A DNA stretch of 64,000 nucleotides from Pseudomonadota bacterium (GCA_021847105.1 JAJZUT010000004.1:62001-126000), one strand, 5' to 3'. Shown: positions 17,017 to 28,092, counted from the stretch's first letter. Translations and numbers: made by a program. The notes: generated from the letters alone by a model not told the origin.

Positions 17017-18411
17017 TCATGCCCTGAAGGCGCGGGCCGCCTTGTTGATTCCCTCGGAGAGCATCGGGTGAGGGAACGCCATGGTGCGCAGCTGTGCGGC
17101 CGTTGCCCGCGCATGCACGGCAAGTGCCAGGGGTGCAATCAAGTGGGCCGCATCGAATCCGGCCACCTGTGCGCCGATCAGCCGTCCGGTTGCGGTGGCG
17201 AACACGAGCTTGATGAAGCCGTTGGTCTCGGCGTAAATCTGCGCGCGGGCGTCATGGCGGTAGTCGTAGAGCGCCGCCGCGGCGCAAATGCCGTCGCGGG
17301 CCGCCTGCGCCTCACTGAGACCCACCCAGGCAACCTCGGGATCGGTGAAGACCGTGTACGGCACGGCGAGGAAATTCATCCGTTCAGTCGGCCGGGCGGC
17401 GGCGAGGATGTCTCCGGCAGCGATCCAGCTCTGGCAGAGAGCGGAGTGAAAAAGCATGCTGCGACCGTTCACATCGCCGGGTGCATATACGTGCGGCAAT
17501 GCAGTCCGGAGACGGCTGTCCACGGCGATCGGGCCACTGCCCGGCAGACCAATCGCCTCAATCCCGTCCGGCAGTACCGGATCGCGTCCGGTTGCCATGA
17601 GCACGCAGTCGGCCACTATCGAGCGCTCCTCGCCACCGACCTTGTAGTGCACGCGCCGAGTTCCTCCGGGCTCGCGACTGATGCGGGTCACCTCGGCGCC
17701 GGTCACGAGCGTGACGCGCTCGGCCAGTCTCGCGTGCAGAAAGGAAGCAATCCCGGTGTCGGCCCCCGGCAGTACCTGGCTCGCCGCTTCGAGCACGTGC
17801 GCCTCGGCACCGAGGCTCTGCAGCATGGAAGCGGTCTCGAGTCCGATATAACCGCCGCCGATCGTGACCAGTCGCGTGGGAAACGGCAGATCCGCATGCA
17901 GCCGGAAGAAATCGTGCGAGGTGACCGCCAGCTCGGCGCCGGGAAGGGCCAGCCGATGCGCCCGGGAGCCCGTGGCGATGATGAGGTAACGTGCGTTGTA
18001 GCGCAGGACGTCGCCGTCCACTGTGCTCACTTCGACGCGACGCTCATCGAGAATCCGCCCGCTGCCGGCGAGGAACCTGAAGTTCGCCGCAGCGATTTCC
18101 TCCCGATGCTGCGCATAGCGCAGCGCTTGAACCCGATCCTTGTGCCGCAGCACACCGACCCAGTCCGCTTCGGGCTGCGTGCCGTGCAGCCCGAACAGCT
18201 CAAATTTTCCGGCCGACGCGCGGGCCAGGGCAGCCTCACGAACCGCTTTGGACGGTACGCACCCCTGCGCGAGACAGTCCCCGCCGAGATTACCGAGCGG
18301 ATCGACCAGCACCACCTGCAGGCCGGCCGCGGCAAGCCGAAACGCCGCCGGATAGCCTGCGCCGCCGGCGCCGAGGATCATGACATCTATAAAAGTTTCG
18401 CTCGCCATCAT
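17017..18411 (-). CDS. lpdA: Dihydrolipoyl dehydrogenase (E3)
   Basis: 464 residues. FAD motif MILGAGGAGYPAAFRLAA, redox disulfide GGDCLAQGCVPSKA, NAD fold LVTIGGGYIGLETASML, second FAD motif VYAPGDVNG, and the C-terminal catalytic FPHPMLSEGINKAARAF with the His-Glu pair intact. It reoxidises dihydrolipoyl groups of 2-oxoacid dehydrogenase complexes with NAD+. The E1 and E2 genes of such a complex lie at 28-31 kb on the other strand, so this may be their E3, but they are not in one operon. Two adjacent ATGs (18411, 18408) can serve as start. Confidence 0.85.
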   Translation of the reverse strand: MMASETFIDVMILGAGGAGYPAAFRLAAAGLQVVLVDPLGNLGGDCLAQGCVPSKAVREAALARASAGKFELFGLHGTQPEADWVGVLRHKDRVQALRYAQHREEIAAANFRFLAGSGRILDERRVEVSTVDGDVLRYNARYLIIATGSRAHRLALPGAELAVTSHDFFRLHADLPFPTRLVTIGGGYIGLETASMLQSLGAEAHVLEAASQVLPGADTGIASFLHARLAERVTLVTGAEVTRISREPGGTRRVHYKVGGEERSIVADCVLMATGRDPVLPDGIEAIGLPGSGPIAVDSRLRTALPHVYAPGDVNGRSMLFHSALCQSWIAAGDILAAARPTERMNFLAVPYTVFTDPEVAWVGLSEAQAARDGICAAAALYDYRHDARAQIYAETNGFIKLVFATATGRLIGAQVAGFDAAHLIAPLALAVHARATAAQLRTMAFPHPMLSEGINKAARAFRA

Positions 18412-18637
18412 TGCCCGTGCGCACTGCGGAATTTGCGGATTGCCGCGCCGCTCGGCACGCCTGCAGCGCGACCTTCGCATGTCCACCGGGCGCCCGGGAT
18501 CCGTACTGACCGCAATTGAGCGAGGATGGCGCTCGTCCGATCAGTCCTTGCCGGTGAGAACTGAGGACGCTGTGCCGGTGCGCTCCTGCGGTAGAATTTC
18601 CGGCGCCCCGGCGCTCGTCACAGTCGCATAGGACGCC

Positions 18638-19729
18638 ATGTGTCGCCTCCCCACTACAGCGCACAGTGAATTCGCGACGGACGAACGGAGTGCCGGCTGC
18701 ACGGACCGTTCACCGAGACACCGCGCGCGGCATAGATTCTCGCCTCTCGCTGCGGCATTAATACTGGTGTGCCTCGCTCGCCCCGCATTTGCCGAGCAGA
18801 TCCTGGCGGTTCACGTCTCACGCCACGGCTCGCGATTTGCAATTGCCATGCGCATTGCGCTCGATGTGTCCCCGGCAGCGGCATTCGCGGCCCTACAGGA
18901 TTACACGGCGATGCCTCGGTTCAATCCCGACCTGCGTCGGGTCCGTGTCGAGCCGACTGCACAACCGCACCGCATCCGGCTGTTCGTCACCGTGCACGCG
19001 TGCGTGCTGATCTTTTGTAAGACCATGCGGCAGGAGCAACTCGTCACCGTCACGCGCAAAGCCCATGGCGGTCTGATAAGCGCGCAGCTCGTGCCGCACG
19101 GTGGTGACTTCCGCGGTGGTCAGGCGAGTTGGCGCGTGCACCCGTGCACCACGGTGAACGCGCCAAGCTGCCTCGAGGTTCGGATCGAACTGCAGCCGGC
19201 ATTCTGGGTTCCGCCCCTGATTGGTCCCTGGATCCTGCAACGCAAGCTGTATACCGAAGCACGCCGCTCCAGTCGGGGCATTGAGCTGATGGCCGCAGAA
19301 ATCGCCGCCAGCGAGCGCCGCGGAAGCGCGGTCGCCCCCGCGCCCTCACCCCGCCTGCCGCATCGCCCAAAAGCCATCATTGCGCCACCGCAATCGAGGG
19401 CGACCCCGGCGCCGACCGCCGTACCGATCACCCGATGTGCCGCAGCAAACCACAACCGCTGCGAAGCGCGAGCCCCGAGCAGCTGCGCGAGCACCGGCGT
19501 GCGCCGTGCAGACTGCGAACGGAGCAAGGTAGTGCCCGGTTCGTCGCACTCGACAACGACAACGGGTGTGAGTCCCTACTGCCCTCGACGGGTGGTGACG
19601 CCTGGAATGACGCGCCCTCAGCAACATGTCGCGCCGCCCCCGAACGCTGTCCGGTATGCGGCGCCGATTCCGACCGCGACGGCCGTTCAGGTCGCCAGCA
19701 CTCCTGCGCCGCGCCGGCACCGACCGTGA
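18638..19729 (+). CDS. Exported SRPBCC/polyketide-cyclase-like protein with unusual C-terminal tail
   Basis: 363 residues. A hydrophobic export segment (LAAALILVCLARPAFA, about 37-52) precedes an SRPBCC (START-like) domain at about 55-225, recognisable from ALDVSPAAAFAALQDYTAMP and the long C-terminal helix LIGPWILQRKLYTEARRSS. This fold binds lipids or other hydrophobic ligands; similar periplasmic proteins are annotated as cyclase/dehydrase. Residues from about 230 to the end are Pro/Ala/Thr/Arg-rich without recognisable fold and several cysteines, unlike the usual end near 225-235. The tail may be real disordered sequence or the result of a frameshift removing an earlier stop. Function unknown. 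Confidence 0.6.
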   Translation: MCRLPTTAHSEFATDERSAGCTDRSPRHRARHRFSPLAAALILVCLARPAFAEQILAVHVSRHGSRFAIAMRIALDVSPAAAFAALQDYTAMPRFNPDLRRVRVEPTAQPHRIRLFVTVHACVLIFCKTMRQEQLVTVTRKAHGGLISAQLVPHGGDFRGGQASWRVHPCTTVNAPSCLEVRIELQPAFWVPPLIGPWILQRKLYTEARRSSRGIELMAAEIAASERRGSAVAPAPSPRLPHRPKAIIAPPQSRATPAPTAVPITRCAAANHNRCEARAPSSCASTGVRRADCERSKVVPGSSHSTTTTGVSPYCPRRVVTPGMTRPQQHVAPPPNAVRYAAPIPTATAVQVASTPAPRRHRP

Positions 19730-19758
19730 TCCAACAGCATCGCGTCAATGAGGCCGGA

Positions 19759-20154
19759 TCAGCGCGCGGCACGCTCATCGCGGACCAGCGGTGAGAGGCC
19801 CTCGCCCTCCGGATCACGCTCGCTCTCCTCGCGCTCGTCCTGCCAGTCCTCCTGTCCTCTGCGGATCGACTCAAGCGGCTCCTCCCAATCCTCGGTCTGC
19901 ATCTCGGTCTCGGAATAACCGAGATCGTCGACCTCCACGTCATCGACCGGTCCGGTCCAGTCCTCCGGAGGCTCGGCGAACCCGATCGGCAACCCGTGCC
20001 AAGCCGCCTCGTCGATCTCGTCGATGTCACCGTCGAAATTCTGAATCGCGATGGTATGCGTACGCTCATCGTTTGCGATGACGTGAAACAACTCGCCCTT
20101 GTCCCAGCGCAGATACCATTGGCCGATCTGCGCACGGCCGACCGCGTTGCTCAT
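19759..20154 (-). CDS. Small acidic protein, DUF6763-like
   Basis: 131 residues, very acidic. The N-terminal half (IGQWYLRWDKGELFHVIAND, then IQNFDGDIDEIDEAAWHGLP) looks like a small beta-barrel domain, followed by PPEDWTGPVDDVE and DDLGYSETE, a pattern I associate with DUF6763 proteins of gammaproteobacteria. The C-terminal 50 residues are mostly Glu, Asp, Arg and Gln and probably disordered or coiled. Cytoplasmic, no signal or membrane segment. It is divergent from the hydrogenase operon across 184 bp. Role unknown. Confidence 0.7.
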   Translation of the reverse strand: MSNAVGRAQIGQWYLRWDKGELFHVIANDERTHTIAIQNFDGDIDEIDEAAWHGLPIGFAEPPEDWTGPVDDVEVDDLGYSETEMQTEDWEEPLESIRRGQEDWQDEREESERDPEGEGLSPLVRDERAAR

Positions 20155-20341
20155 CTGCAGGTCCTCTGAGGTTCATCACGACGCAAAGTGCGCTCCATGT
20201 GCTGCCGCGGGAATACGCGGATCTACGCAAGAGACGAGCGGGACGGGAAGCGGCGCTCGCATGCCGGCTTGTGCGTATTGATCGACGGTGCGTTCCCGCG
20301 AAGATGCGTACTAGGCAAAATAAGCGCTCGACGGGTAAATG

Positions 20342-21466
<1,125 letters not shown>

Positions 21467-21476
21467 GGAGAACCGC

Positions 21477-21938
21477 ATGGAGACGATCGAGCAGATCATC
21501 AGCAGCCATCCGCTGTTCGCGGGCATCGAACCGGCCTACCTGCACTTGATCGGCGGCTGTGCGCGCAACGTGCACTACGATCCGGGGCGTTATCTGTTGC
21601 AGCACGGCGCGCCGGCCGGGGAGTTCTTTCTGCTGCGCCATGGCCGGGTGGCACTCGAGCTCACCGGACCTGGGCGCGGCACCGTTACCTTCCAGACCCT
21701 CGGTCCCGGGGAGCTGCTCGGCGTGTCGTGGCTGATTCCGCCGTATCGCTGGACGTACGACGCCAAGGCCATCGAGCTGGTGCGCGCCGTCTCGATCGAC
21801 GCGGCCTGCCTGCGCGAGAAGAGCGAAGCCGATCATCACCTCGGTTACGAGCTGATGAAGCGCTTCATGCCGGTACTCGTGCAGCGGTTACAGGCTGCAC
21901 GCCTGCAACTGCTCGACGTCTATGGCGCCGGTCGCTGA
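21477..21938 (+). CDS. Cyclic-nucleotide-binding-domain protein without HTH, in hydrogenase operon
   Basis: 153 residues. A single cNMP-binding beta-roll: [19 protein letters not shown] at the start, [38 protein letters not shown], and a closing helix ([20 protein letters not shown]). The Crp DNA-binding helix-turn-helix is missing, and the sequence is too short to have one. It lies 10 nt after hydB with a GGAGAACC ribosome site and only 7 nt before the FAD subunit, so it is made with the hydrogenase. Similar proteins occur in 3b hydrogenase operons of other bacteria; a role in sensing redox or nucleotide state of the complex is a guess. Confidence 0.85.
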   Translation: METIEQIISSHPLFAGIEPAYLHLIGGCARNVHYDPGRYLLQHGAPAGEFFLLRHGRVALELTGPGRGTVTFQTLGPGELLGVSWLIPPYRWTYDAKAIELVRAVSIDAACLREKSEADHHLGYELMKRFMPVLVQRLQAARLQLLDVYGAGR

Positions 21939-21945
21939 GGCCTTT

Positions 21946-22782
21946 ATGGATGCGAGCACCATCGATCCGATGCGCCCACGCCTCGCCCGCGTCCGCAGCC
22001 GTCGGCGCGACGGACCACAGGTGTGGACCCTCGAGATCGATGCGGGTCCCGAGGCACGCTCGGGTTTCAGCGCCGGTCAATTCAATATGCTGAGCGCCCT
22101 CGGTGTCGGCGAGGTACCGATCAGCTTCTCCGGCGATCCGACAGAGCCGCGCCGCATCGTACACACCATTCGTGCAGTGGGTGCAGTCTCAACTGCGCTG
22201 GCGCATCTTGGTGTCGGGGCGACGCTCGGCATCCGCGGTCCATTCGGCGTCGGTTGGCCACTTGCTGAGGCGGTCGGTCAGGATGTCGTGTTGGTCGCTG
22301 GCGGGCTTGGGCTCGCGCCGCTGCGGCCGGCAGTGTATCACCTGCTGGCGCAGCGTTCCCGCTATGGACAGATCACCCTGCTCTATGGCACGCGCTCCCC
22401 GGCAGAGATCCTCTTCCGCCGTGAACTCAACGCATGGCGCCGGCGCGCCGATCTCTCAGTTGAAGTGACAGTCGACCATGCCCTCGGCGCCTGGGACGGA
22501 CACATCGGAGTGGTCACGGCGCTCATCGAGCGGGCCCACCTAGCCGCCCGGCACACCACGGCCCTAGTGTGTGGCCCGGAGATCATGATGCGCTTTGCCG
22601 CTGAGGCGCTCGCAGCAGCCCTCATCCCGAGTGAGTCGATCTACCTGTCGATGGAGCGCAACATGCAATGCGGTGTCGGCCTCTGCGGTCACTGCCAGTT
22701 CGGTGGATTGCTGCTCTGCCGAGACGGCCCGGTCATCCGCTACGATCGGCTGCGCGAGACGCTGCGGGTCCGGGAGCTGTGA
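21946..22782 (+). CDS. hydG: Group 3b hydrogenase gamma subunit, FAD/NAD(P)-binding, 2Fe-2S
   Basis: 278 residues, ferredoxin-NADP reductase superfamily. [20 protein letters not shown] is the flavin-binding barrel, [20 protein letters not shown] the pyridine nucleotide site, and [17 protein letters not shown] (about 241-257) binds a [2Fe-2S] cluster, as in dihydroorotate dehydrogenase electron-transfer subunits. It exchanges electrons with NAD(P)H. An upstream ATG at 21922 would overlap the previous gene, but TGAGG at 21936-21940 sits at good distance from 21946. The stop overlaps the next start (TGATG). Confidence 0.9.
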   Translation: MDASTIDPMRPRLARVRSRRRDGPQVWTLEIDAGPEARSGFSAGQFNMLSALGVGEVPISFSGDPTEPRRIVHTIRAVGAVSTALAHLGVGATLGIRGPFGVGWPLAEAVGQDVVLVAGGLGLAPLRPAVYHLLAQRSRYGQITLLYGTRSPAEILFRRELNAWRRRADLSVEVTVDHALGAWDGHIGVVTALIERAHLAARHTTALVCGPEIMMRFAAEALAAALIPSESIYLSMERNMQCGVGLCGHCQFGGLLLCRDGPVIRYDRLRETLRVREL

Positions 22783-23564
22783 TGCCCGAACGTATCGTCA
22801 AACCGCGACTTGGGGTGTGGAAGTTCGCCTCCTGCGATGGCTGTCAGCTCAGTCTGCTCGATTGTGAGACGCAGTTGCTCACCCTGAGCGAGACGATCGA
22901 CATCGCCTACTTTCCCGAGGCGGCGAGCCGCGCGCCGCGCGGACACTACGATCTGTCGCTCGTCGAGGGCTCGATCACAACCCCGGCCGACGAGGCGCGC
23001 ATCCAGACGGTGCGGCGCCGCTCGAAATACCTAGTGACCATTGGCGCCTGCGCCACCGCCGGAGGCATTCAGGCGTTGCGCAATTTCGCTGACATCCGCG
23101 CATTCAGCGCGGCGGTCTATGCCCGTCCGGCCTACATCCGCACTCTGGCCACATCGAGCCCAATCGCTGCGCACGTGCCAGTGGACTTCCAGCTGCATGG
23201 CTGTCCGGTCAACAAGCACCAGCTGCTCGAGGTCATCAGTGCGTTCCTCGCCGGTCGGCGCCCGGGCATAGCGACCCACAGCCTGTGCATGGAGTGCAAA
23301 TCCCGGGGACACCCCTGTGTTCTCGTGGCGCACGGCACAGCCTGCCTCGGACCGGTGACGCAGGCCGGTTGCGGGGCAATCTGCCCCGGCTGCAACCGCG
23401 GTTGCTACGGTTGCTTCGGGCCGCAGGACTCGCCGAACACGCCGGCGCTGTCCGAAGCGCTCACCGCCCTTGGGCTGTCCCGTGCACAGCTGCAGCGGTT
23501 GTATCGCACATTCAATGCCGATGCCGCCGCGTTTCGCAGTGAAAGTGAGCGTCATGGCGACTAA
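22782..23564 (+). CDS. hydD: Group 3b [NiFe] hydrogenase small (delta) subunit
   Basis: 260 residues. [13 protein letters not shown] near the N-terminus and [17 protein letters not shown] carry proximal-cluster cysteines, with [14 protein letters not shown] and [19 protein letters not shown] completing the cluster ligands expected for the soluble 3b small subunit. There is no twin-arginine signal, consistent with a cytoplasmic enzyme. It starts within the TGATG junction of the FAD subunit and overlaps the large subunit start by 11 bp, so stoichiometric synthesis is likely. Confidence 0.92.
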   Translation: MPERIVKPRLGVWKFASCDGCQLSLLDCETQLLTLSETIDIAYFPEAASRAPRGHYDLSLVEGSITTPADEARIQTVRRRSKYLVTIGACATAGGIQALRNFADIRAFSAAVYARPAYIRTLATSSPIAAHVPVDFQLHGCPVNKHQLLEVISAFLAGRRPGIATHSLCMECKSRGHPCVLVAHGTACLGPVTQAGCGAICPGCNRGCYGCFGPQDSPNTPALSEALTALGLSRAQLQRLYRTFNADAAAFRSESERHGD

Positions 23565-24843
23565 GACCATCCGGGTCGAGGCCCTGACCCGGGTCGAGGG
23601 GGAAGGCGCGGTGCGCCTGACACTGCGGGATGGTCGGATCACGCGCGCGCAGCTGCGCATTTTCGAGCCGCCGCGCTTCTTCGAGGCGCTGCTGCGCGGG
23701 CGCAGTTTTACCGAGGCACCGGACATCACTGCGCGCATCTGCGGTATCTGCCCGGTGGCCTACCAGATGAGCGCCGTACATGCGATGGAAAATGCACTCG
23801 GCCTGGAGGTGAGCGGCCCGGTGCGGGACCTGCGCCGGTTGCTGTATTGCGGAGAGTGGATCGAAAGTCATGCACTGCACATTACCTTGCTGCACGCGCC
23901 GGACTTCCTCGGCTATGCGAGCGGCATCGAGATGGCGCGCGAGCACGGCGACGCCGTCCGCCGCGGTCTTGCCTTGAAGCAGACCGGCAATGCGCTCATT
24001 GCCCTGCTCGGCGGACGCGAGGTGCACCCGGTCACGGTTCGGGTGGGCGGGTTTCATCGCCTCCCGTCCAAAGCGGAACTGCTTGCGCTGACGGATCGGC
24101 TTGAGCAAGCCCGCGAGGCGGCGCTCGACACCGTGCACTGGACAGCGGGATTCGAGTTCCCGGCCTGCGATCGCGACTACACCTTCCTCGCGCTGCAGCA
24201 TCCGACGGAATACCCCTTCAACGAGGGCCGGATCGTCTCGAACCGCGGGCTCGACATCGCACCGGCGGAGTTCGAGGCGCACGTAGAAGAACATCAGGTG
24301 AAGCACTCGACGGCGCTGCACGCGCAGCTACGCGCCGCAGGCGCCTACCTCACAGGCCCGCTCGCCCGCTACAACCTCAATTTCGAGCGCCTCGCACCCA
24401 TCGCCCGTCAAGCCGCACTCGAGGCCGGTCTCACCCACCGCTGTACCAACCCGTTCCGCAGCATCGTGGTACGCGCGGTGGAAGTACTCCACGCCTGTGA
24501 CGAGGCGCTACGCATCATCCAGCGCTATGAACAACCGGAGGACGCGGATATCGAAATCGCTCCGCGCGCTGCAATGGCAATTGCAGCGACAGAGGCGCCG
24601 CGCGGTCTGCTGTATCACCGCTATCGACTCGCCGCCGATGGCACGATCACGGAGGCGCGCATCGTGCCGCCGACCTCGCAGAACCAGGCCGCGATCGAAG
24701 AGGATCTGCAGTGCTTCGCCACCGAGTACCTGACGCAGCCGGATGCGCGCTTGCGCGAGCGCTGCGAACAGTTGGTGCGCAATCACGATCCTTGCATCTC
24801 CTGCGCCACGCACTTCCTGCAGCTGGAGGTGGCGGGCCGGTGA
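23554..24843 (+). CDS. hydA: Group 3b [NiFe] hydrogenase large (alpha) subunit
   Basis: 429 residues. The active-site cysteines lie in [20 protein letters not shown] (RxCGxC) and in DPCISCATH near the end (DPCxxC), the two motifs that bind Ni and Fe(CN)2CO. Nine residues follow the final His, consistent with a short processed tail. The protein would catalyse reversible H2 oxidation coupled to NAD(P). The maturation protease gene follows directly, but no hyp accessory genes are in the window. Start at 23554 chosen because it gives [18 protein letters not shown], the normal N-terminus. Confidence 0.93.
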   Translation: MATKTIRVEALTRVEGEGAVRLTLRDGRITRAQLRIFEPPRFFEALLRGRSFTEAPDITARICGICPVAYQMSAVHAMENALGLEVSGPVRDLRRLLYCGEWIESHALHITLLHAPDFLGYASGIEMAREHGDAVRRGLALKQTGNALIALLGGREVHPVTVRVGGFHRLPSKAELLALTDRLEQAREAALDTVHWTAGFEFPACDRDYTFLALQHPTEYPFNEGRIVSNRGLDIAPAEFEAHVEEHQVKHSTALHAQLRAAGAYLTGPLARYNLNFERLAPIARQAALEAGLTHRCTNPFRSIVVRAVEVLHACDEALRIIQRYEQPEDADIEIAPRAAMAIAATEAPRGLLYHRYRLAADGTITEARIVPPTSQNQAAIEEDLQCFATEYLTQPDARLRERCEQLVRNHDPCISCATHFLQLEVAGR

Positions 24844-25295
24844 TGTGCAGCGCGCACCGAACGGTGGTGATCGGAATCGGCAACCCCTGCCGCGGCGATG
24901 ATGCCGCCGGACCGCTCTGTGTGCAGATGCTGCGCAAACGCCTCGCACCGCAAGTCGAGGCGCTGGTGTGCCTCGAACCGGCGGGGCTGCTCGAGCCGCT
25001 GGCCCGCGCCGACAGCGCCTATCTGATCGACGCATGCCGTTGCGGCGGATCGCCCGGCACCGTGCGGCGCTTCGACGTCGGCGCACAACCGTTGCCGCGC
25101 CTGGCCAGCCCCGTCTCGAGCCACGGCATCGAGCTGTCCGAAGCGCTCGAACTGGCGCGCGCGCTCGGCTCGCTGCCGAGTCACTGCGTGCTGTATGCCA
25201 TCGAGGGTCGCACCTACGCCGCGGGCGAGCCGCCTTCCGCGCCCGTGCGCCGCGCCGTCGCGCAGGTGGTCACCTGCATTCTCGCGGCGAGCTAA
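24843..25295 (+). CDS. Hydrogenase maturation protease (HycI/HoxW family)
   Basis: 150 residues. VVIGIGNPCRGDDAAGPLC has the conserved Asp-containing nickel recognition loop, YLIDACRCGGSPGTVRRFD contains the second acidic ligand, and SSHGIELSEALELARALG supplies the conserved His. The enzyme removes the C-terminal extension of the large subunit after nickel insertion. The ATG overlaps the hydA stop (TGATG). The TAA stop interlocks with the TAG stop of the convergent gene at 25292. Confidence 0.9.
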   Translation: MCSAHRTVVIGIGNPCRGDDAAGPLCVQMLRKRLAPQVEALVCLEPAGLLEPLARADSAYLIDACRCGGSPGTVRRFDVGAQPLPRLASPVSSHGIELSEALELARALGSLPSHCVLYAIEGRTYAAGEPPSAPVRRAVAQVVTCILAAS

Positions 25296-25573
25296 ACCAA
25301 CGGCAATCCGTGCTGCTTCGTCGGACCGGTCCGTTCCAGGTCGACACTGTGCTGCAGACTCTGCAGGGCGGCGAGGATCTGCACCTGCGAATCGAGTTCG
25401 CCCCCGGGCATTCCCTCTTCACTCGCCACCGCGAGTTCGGCCGCATCGTAGGCCCATCGCAGCAGCAGATCGATCTTCTCCTCGCGCGAAAGCTCCGCGC
25501 AGCGCAGTACGGATTGCGGCGAATCAAACACCGCGGCGGGCGCAAGACGCGCCCGCTCAAAATTGATCGACAT
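25292..25573 (-). CDS. Conserved small protein of unknown function
   Basis: 93 residues from the ATG giving MSINFERARLAPAAVFDSP. The segment FDSPQSVLRCAELSREEKID followed by LLLRWAYDAAELAVASEEGM is a short alpha-helical motif I recognise from many uncharacterised proteobacterial proteins (spacing, then Asp/Glu-rich helix ending EEGM). No signal, membrane segment or cysteine cluster. It follows the 25627-26139 gene on the same strand by 53 nt and ends tail-to-tail with the hydrogenase protease. Function unknown. Confidence 0.7.
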   Translation of the reverse strand: MSINFERARLAPAAVFDSPQSVLRCAELSREEKIDLLLRWAYDAAELAVASEEGMPGGELDSQVQILAALQSLQHSVDLERTGPTKQHGLPLV

Positions 25574-25626
25574 TCCATCTCTCCCACGACCCTCTCGCCG
25601 CGCGACACCGGCACAGAGCGTCCCAC

Positions 25627-26139
25627 TCACGGCGGCAGCAGGGGCGCCGCCGGCTCCTCGCCGACAAACTGCATGGCCGGGGCGGCCGCGAGCACCGTGC
25701 GCTGCAGCTCCAACGCGCGTCCGTCGGCCACATCGGCCATCAGCAGGACATTTCCCTCCGCCTCGATCGCATGCTGGAAGCGATGCAGACGGGAACTCGA
25801 CACGGAGGCACCAGCGAGCAACGTCGCCAGTCCACTGACACCCGCCCCGAACAGCGCGAACAGAGGGATTGCGCCGCCGCCGAGCGCAAGGCCGAGATCC
25901 TCAAAAGCGATCACCAGAATGCCCGCGAGCGCCCCGATGATGCCACCGGCGGCCAGCCCGCGGGCCAAACCGGGTGTCGCATCGGTTTTATCGATGCCGC
26001 CCGCCGGCAGATCCTCGAGGGCGATGTCACCGCGCGCGATGACCATGATGTTGGATTCCCCGACCCCGGCGGTGCGCAACGCGCTCACCGCCTTGCGCGC
26101 CTGCTCTACATCCGGGCTGAGAAAGCACAGCCGCTTCAT
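25627..26139 (-). CDS. Small membrane-associated stress-type protein (general stress/DUF1269-like)
   Basis: 170 residues. The N-terminal part (RLCFLSPDVEQARKAVSALR, GVGESNIMVIARGDIALEDL) resembles a YflT/heat-induced stress domain, while a central Gly/Ala-rich hydrophobic block (about 62-82 and 85-115) forms two membrane or glycine-zipper helices. The C-terminal part (RFQHAIEAEGNVLLMADVAD) returns to an alpha/beta fold. Family members are uncharacterised stress proteins. A perfect 13 bp palindrome lies 20 bp upstream and could be an operator. Confidence 0.65.
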   Translation of the reverse strand: MKRLCFLSPDVEQARKAVSALRTAGVGESNIMVIARGDIALEDLPAGGIDKTDATPGLARGLAAGGIIGALAGILVIAFEDLGLALGGGAIPLFALFGAGVSGLATLLAGASVSSSRLHRFQHAIEAEGNVLLMADVADGRALELQRTVLAAAPAMQFVGEEPAAPLLPP

Positions 26140-26158
26140 CTGCCCTCCTGCGCTGAAG

Positions 26159-26171
26159 ATCGTGACACGAT
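26159..26171. repeat. Perfect odd palindrome ATCGTG-A-CACGAT
   Basis: Two 6 bp arms around a central A, 20 bp upstream of the stress-type gene (start 26139) and 158 bp upstream of the acyl-CoA synthetase. Its size suits a dimeric regulator. It might occur by chance in GC-rich DNA. Confidence 0.35.
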
Positions 26172-26328
26172 TTGCAGCCTAGCGAGGCGGTCGCTGGCGC
26201 GCATCCGCAGTTGTACGCACGATACGCGGAACGAGGTCAGCGGCGGCGCTGCGGATCGTGGTGCTACGTAGTTGCGCGGATCGACTCGGCCGCTGCAGCC
26301 GTGAGAATCATGGGCGCAGAGCACGATC

Positions 26329-28092
26329 ATGAGCGCATCCACCATACCTGCGCGGCCCGCGCCACGGGGCCTGGGCTATCACCTGGCCGATTACGCCACC
26401 GCGCGCGCGAGCTTCAGTTGGGAGCAGGCGCGCCGCGCACTCACCGGCGGCAACGATACGCGCTTGAACATCAGCCACGAAGCGGTGGATCGTCACGTGC
26501 TGCGCGGCAATGGCGCATGGCTGGCCGCGCGCTTCATCGATCGGGCGAACCGGCGAGTCGATGTCAGCTACGCGCAGTTGCAAGCCGACTGCGCACGCTT
26601 TGCCAACGTCCTCACAGCCCTCGGCATCGCACGCGGTTCGGTGGTTGCGACGCTCCTTGGACGGATGCCGGAGCTGTACACGAGCGCCCTGGGAGCGCTC
26701 AGAGCCGGTTGTGTGTTCTGTCCGTTGTTCTTCGCCTTCGGTCCGCAGCCGCTCAAGACCCGTCTCATCCTCGGCCATGCTCAGGTGCTGGTGACCACCG
26801 CGACGCTGTACCGGCGCAAAGTGGCGCCCATCCGCGCCGCACTCAACGAGCTGCGCCACGTGCTCATCATCCGCGAGGACCCGGCTGAGCCGCTGCCGGA
26901 GGGAACGGTGGAGTTCGCCGAGCTGATCCGCTCGGCAGCCGACTCTTATCAGACGGCGGCCACTGGCGACTCGGATGTGGCGCTGCTGCACTTCACGAGC
27001 GGCACCACCGGGATGCCCAAGGGCGTCACACTCACCCATGGCGCAGTGATCGCGCAGCACGCCACCAGCGAGCTGGTGCTCGACCTGAACCCGCAGGAGG
27101 TCTTCTGGTGCACGGCCGATCCGGGCTGGGTCACCGGCATCGCTTACGGACTGATCGGGCCGCTCACCTGCGGGGTCACGCTGATCGTCGATCGGGAGGA
27201 GTTCGATCCTCAGCGCTGGTACCGGATTCTCGCCGAGGAGCGCGTCAACATCTGGTACACCGCGCCGACGGCGATCCGCATGCTGATGAAGGCGGGACTG
27301 GAGCTCACCGCCGCTCACGAGTATCCCTCGCTGCGGCTGATGGCGAGCGTCGGGGAGCCGCTCAACGCCGAGGCGGTCCGCTGGGGTGTGCAGGCATTCG
27401 GCCAGCCGTTTCACGACACCTGGTGGCAGACGGAAACCGGGGCGATCATGATCGCGAACTTTCCCGCCTGCGAGGTCGTGCCGGGCTCGATGGGCCGCGC
27501 GGTGCCGGGCATCGAGGCGGTCGTCGTGCGCCGCAGCGCGGCGGGCGGCCTCGAGGTGATCGACTCGGCCGATGAAGTCGGTGAGATCGCACTGCGGCCC
27601 GGCTGGCCCTCGATGTTCAGCGGCTATCTCGACAACCCCGAGCGCTACCGGGCGAGCTTCCGCGACGGGTGGTATCTCGCCGGCGACCTCGCACGGCGCG
27701 ATCGCGACGGGTGCTTCTGGTTCATTGGCCGCGCGGACGATGTGATCAAGTCCGCCGGACATCTCATCAGTCCCTTCGAGGTCGAAAGCGCGCTGATGCA
27801 GCACCCGGCCGTCGCCCAAGCGGCCGTGATCGGTATTCCCGATGCCATCGCCGGCCAGGCGCTCAAGGCGTTCGTCGAGCTGAAAAACGGGGTGCCTGCG
27901 GAAGAGCCGCTGCGTCTGGCGATCCTCGGGCACGCCCGACGGCTGCTCGGCGCGGCCGTCGCGCCTCGCGAGATTGCCTTCAGCAGTGCTCTGCCGCGCA
28001 CCCGCAGTGGCAAGATCATGCGCCGCCTGCTGCGCGCCCGGGAGCTGGGTCTGCCCGAGGGCGATCTGTCGACGCTCGAGGGCCCGGAATGA
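26329..28092 (+). CDS. Acyl-CoA synthetase (acetyl-CoA synthetase AcsA-like)
   Basis: 587 residues, ANL superfamily. The P-loop is [20 protein letters not shown] (about 222-241), the adenylate motifs are [15 protein letters not shown] and [12 protein letters not shown], and the C-terminal catalytic lysine lies in [10 protein letters not shown]. The close resemblance is to the acetyl-CoA synthetase type found in Bacillus (AcsA), activating acetate or a short acyl group to acyl-CoA through an adenylate. Its stop overlaps the E1 alpha start (ATGA), so it is the first gene of an operon with a 2-oxoacid dehydrogenase and an ACP. The substrate may differ from acetate in this setting. Confidence 0.87.
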   Translation: MSASTIPARPAPRGLGYHLADYATARASFSWEQARRALTGGNDTRLNISHEAVDRHVLRGNGAWLAARFIDRANRRVDVSYAQLQADCARFANVLTALGIARGSVVATLLGRMPELYTSALGALRAGCVFCPLFFAFGPQPLKTRLILGHAQVLVTTATLYRRKVAPIRAALNELRHVLIIREDPAEPLPEGTVEFAELIRSAADSYQTAATGDSDVALLHFTSGTTGMPKGVTLTHGAVIAQHATSELVLDLNPQEVFWCTADPGWVTGIAYGLIGPLTCGVTLIVDREEFDPQRWYRILAEERVNIWYTAPTAIRMLMKAGLELTAAHEYPSLRLMASVGEPLNAEAVRWGVQAFGQPFHDTWWQTETGAIMIANFPACEVVPGSMGRAVPGIEAVVVRRSAAGGLEVIDSADEVGEIALRPGWPSMFSGYLDNPERYRASFRDGWYLAGDLARRDRDGCFWFIGRADDVIKSAGHLISPFEVESALMQHPAVAQAAVIGIPDAIAGQALKAFVELKNGVPAEEPLRLAILGHARRLLGAAVAPREIAFSSALPRTRSGKIMRRLLRARELGLPEGDLSTLEGPE

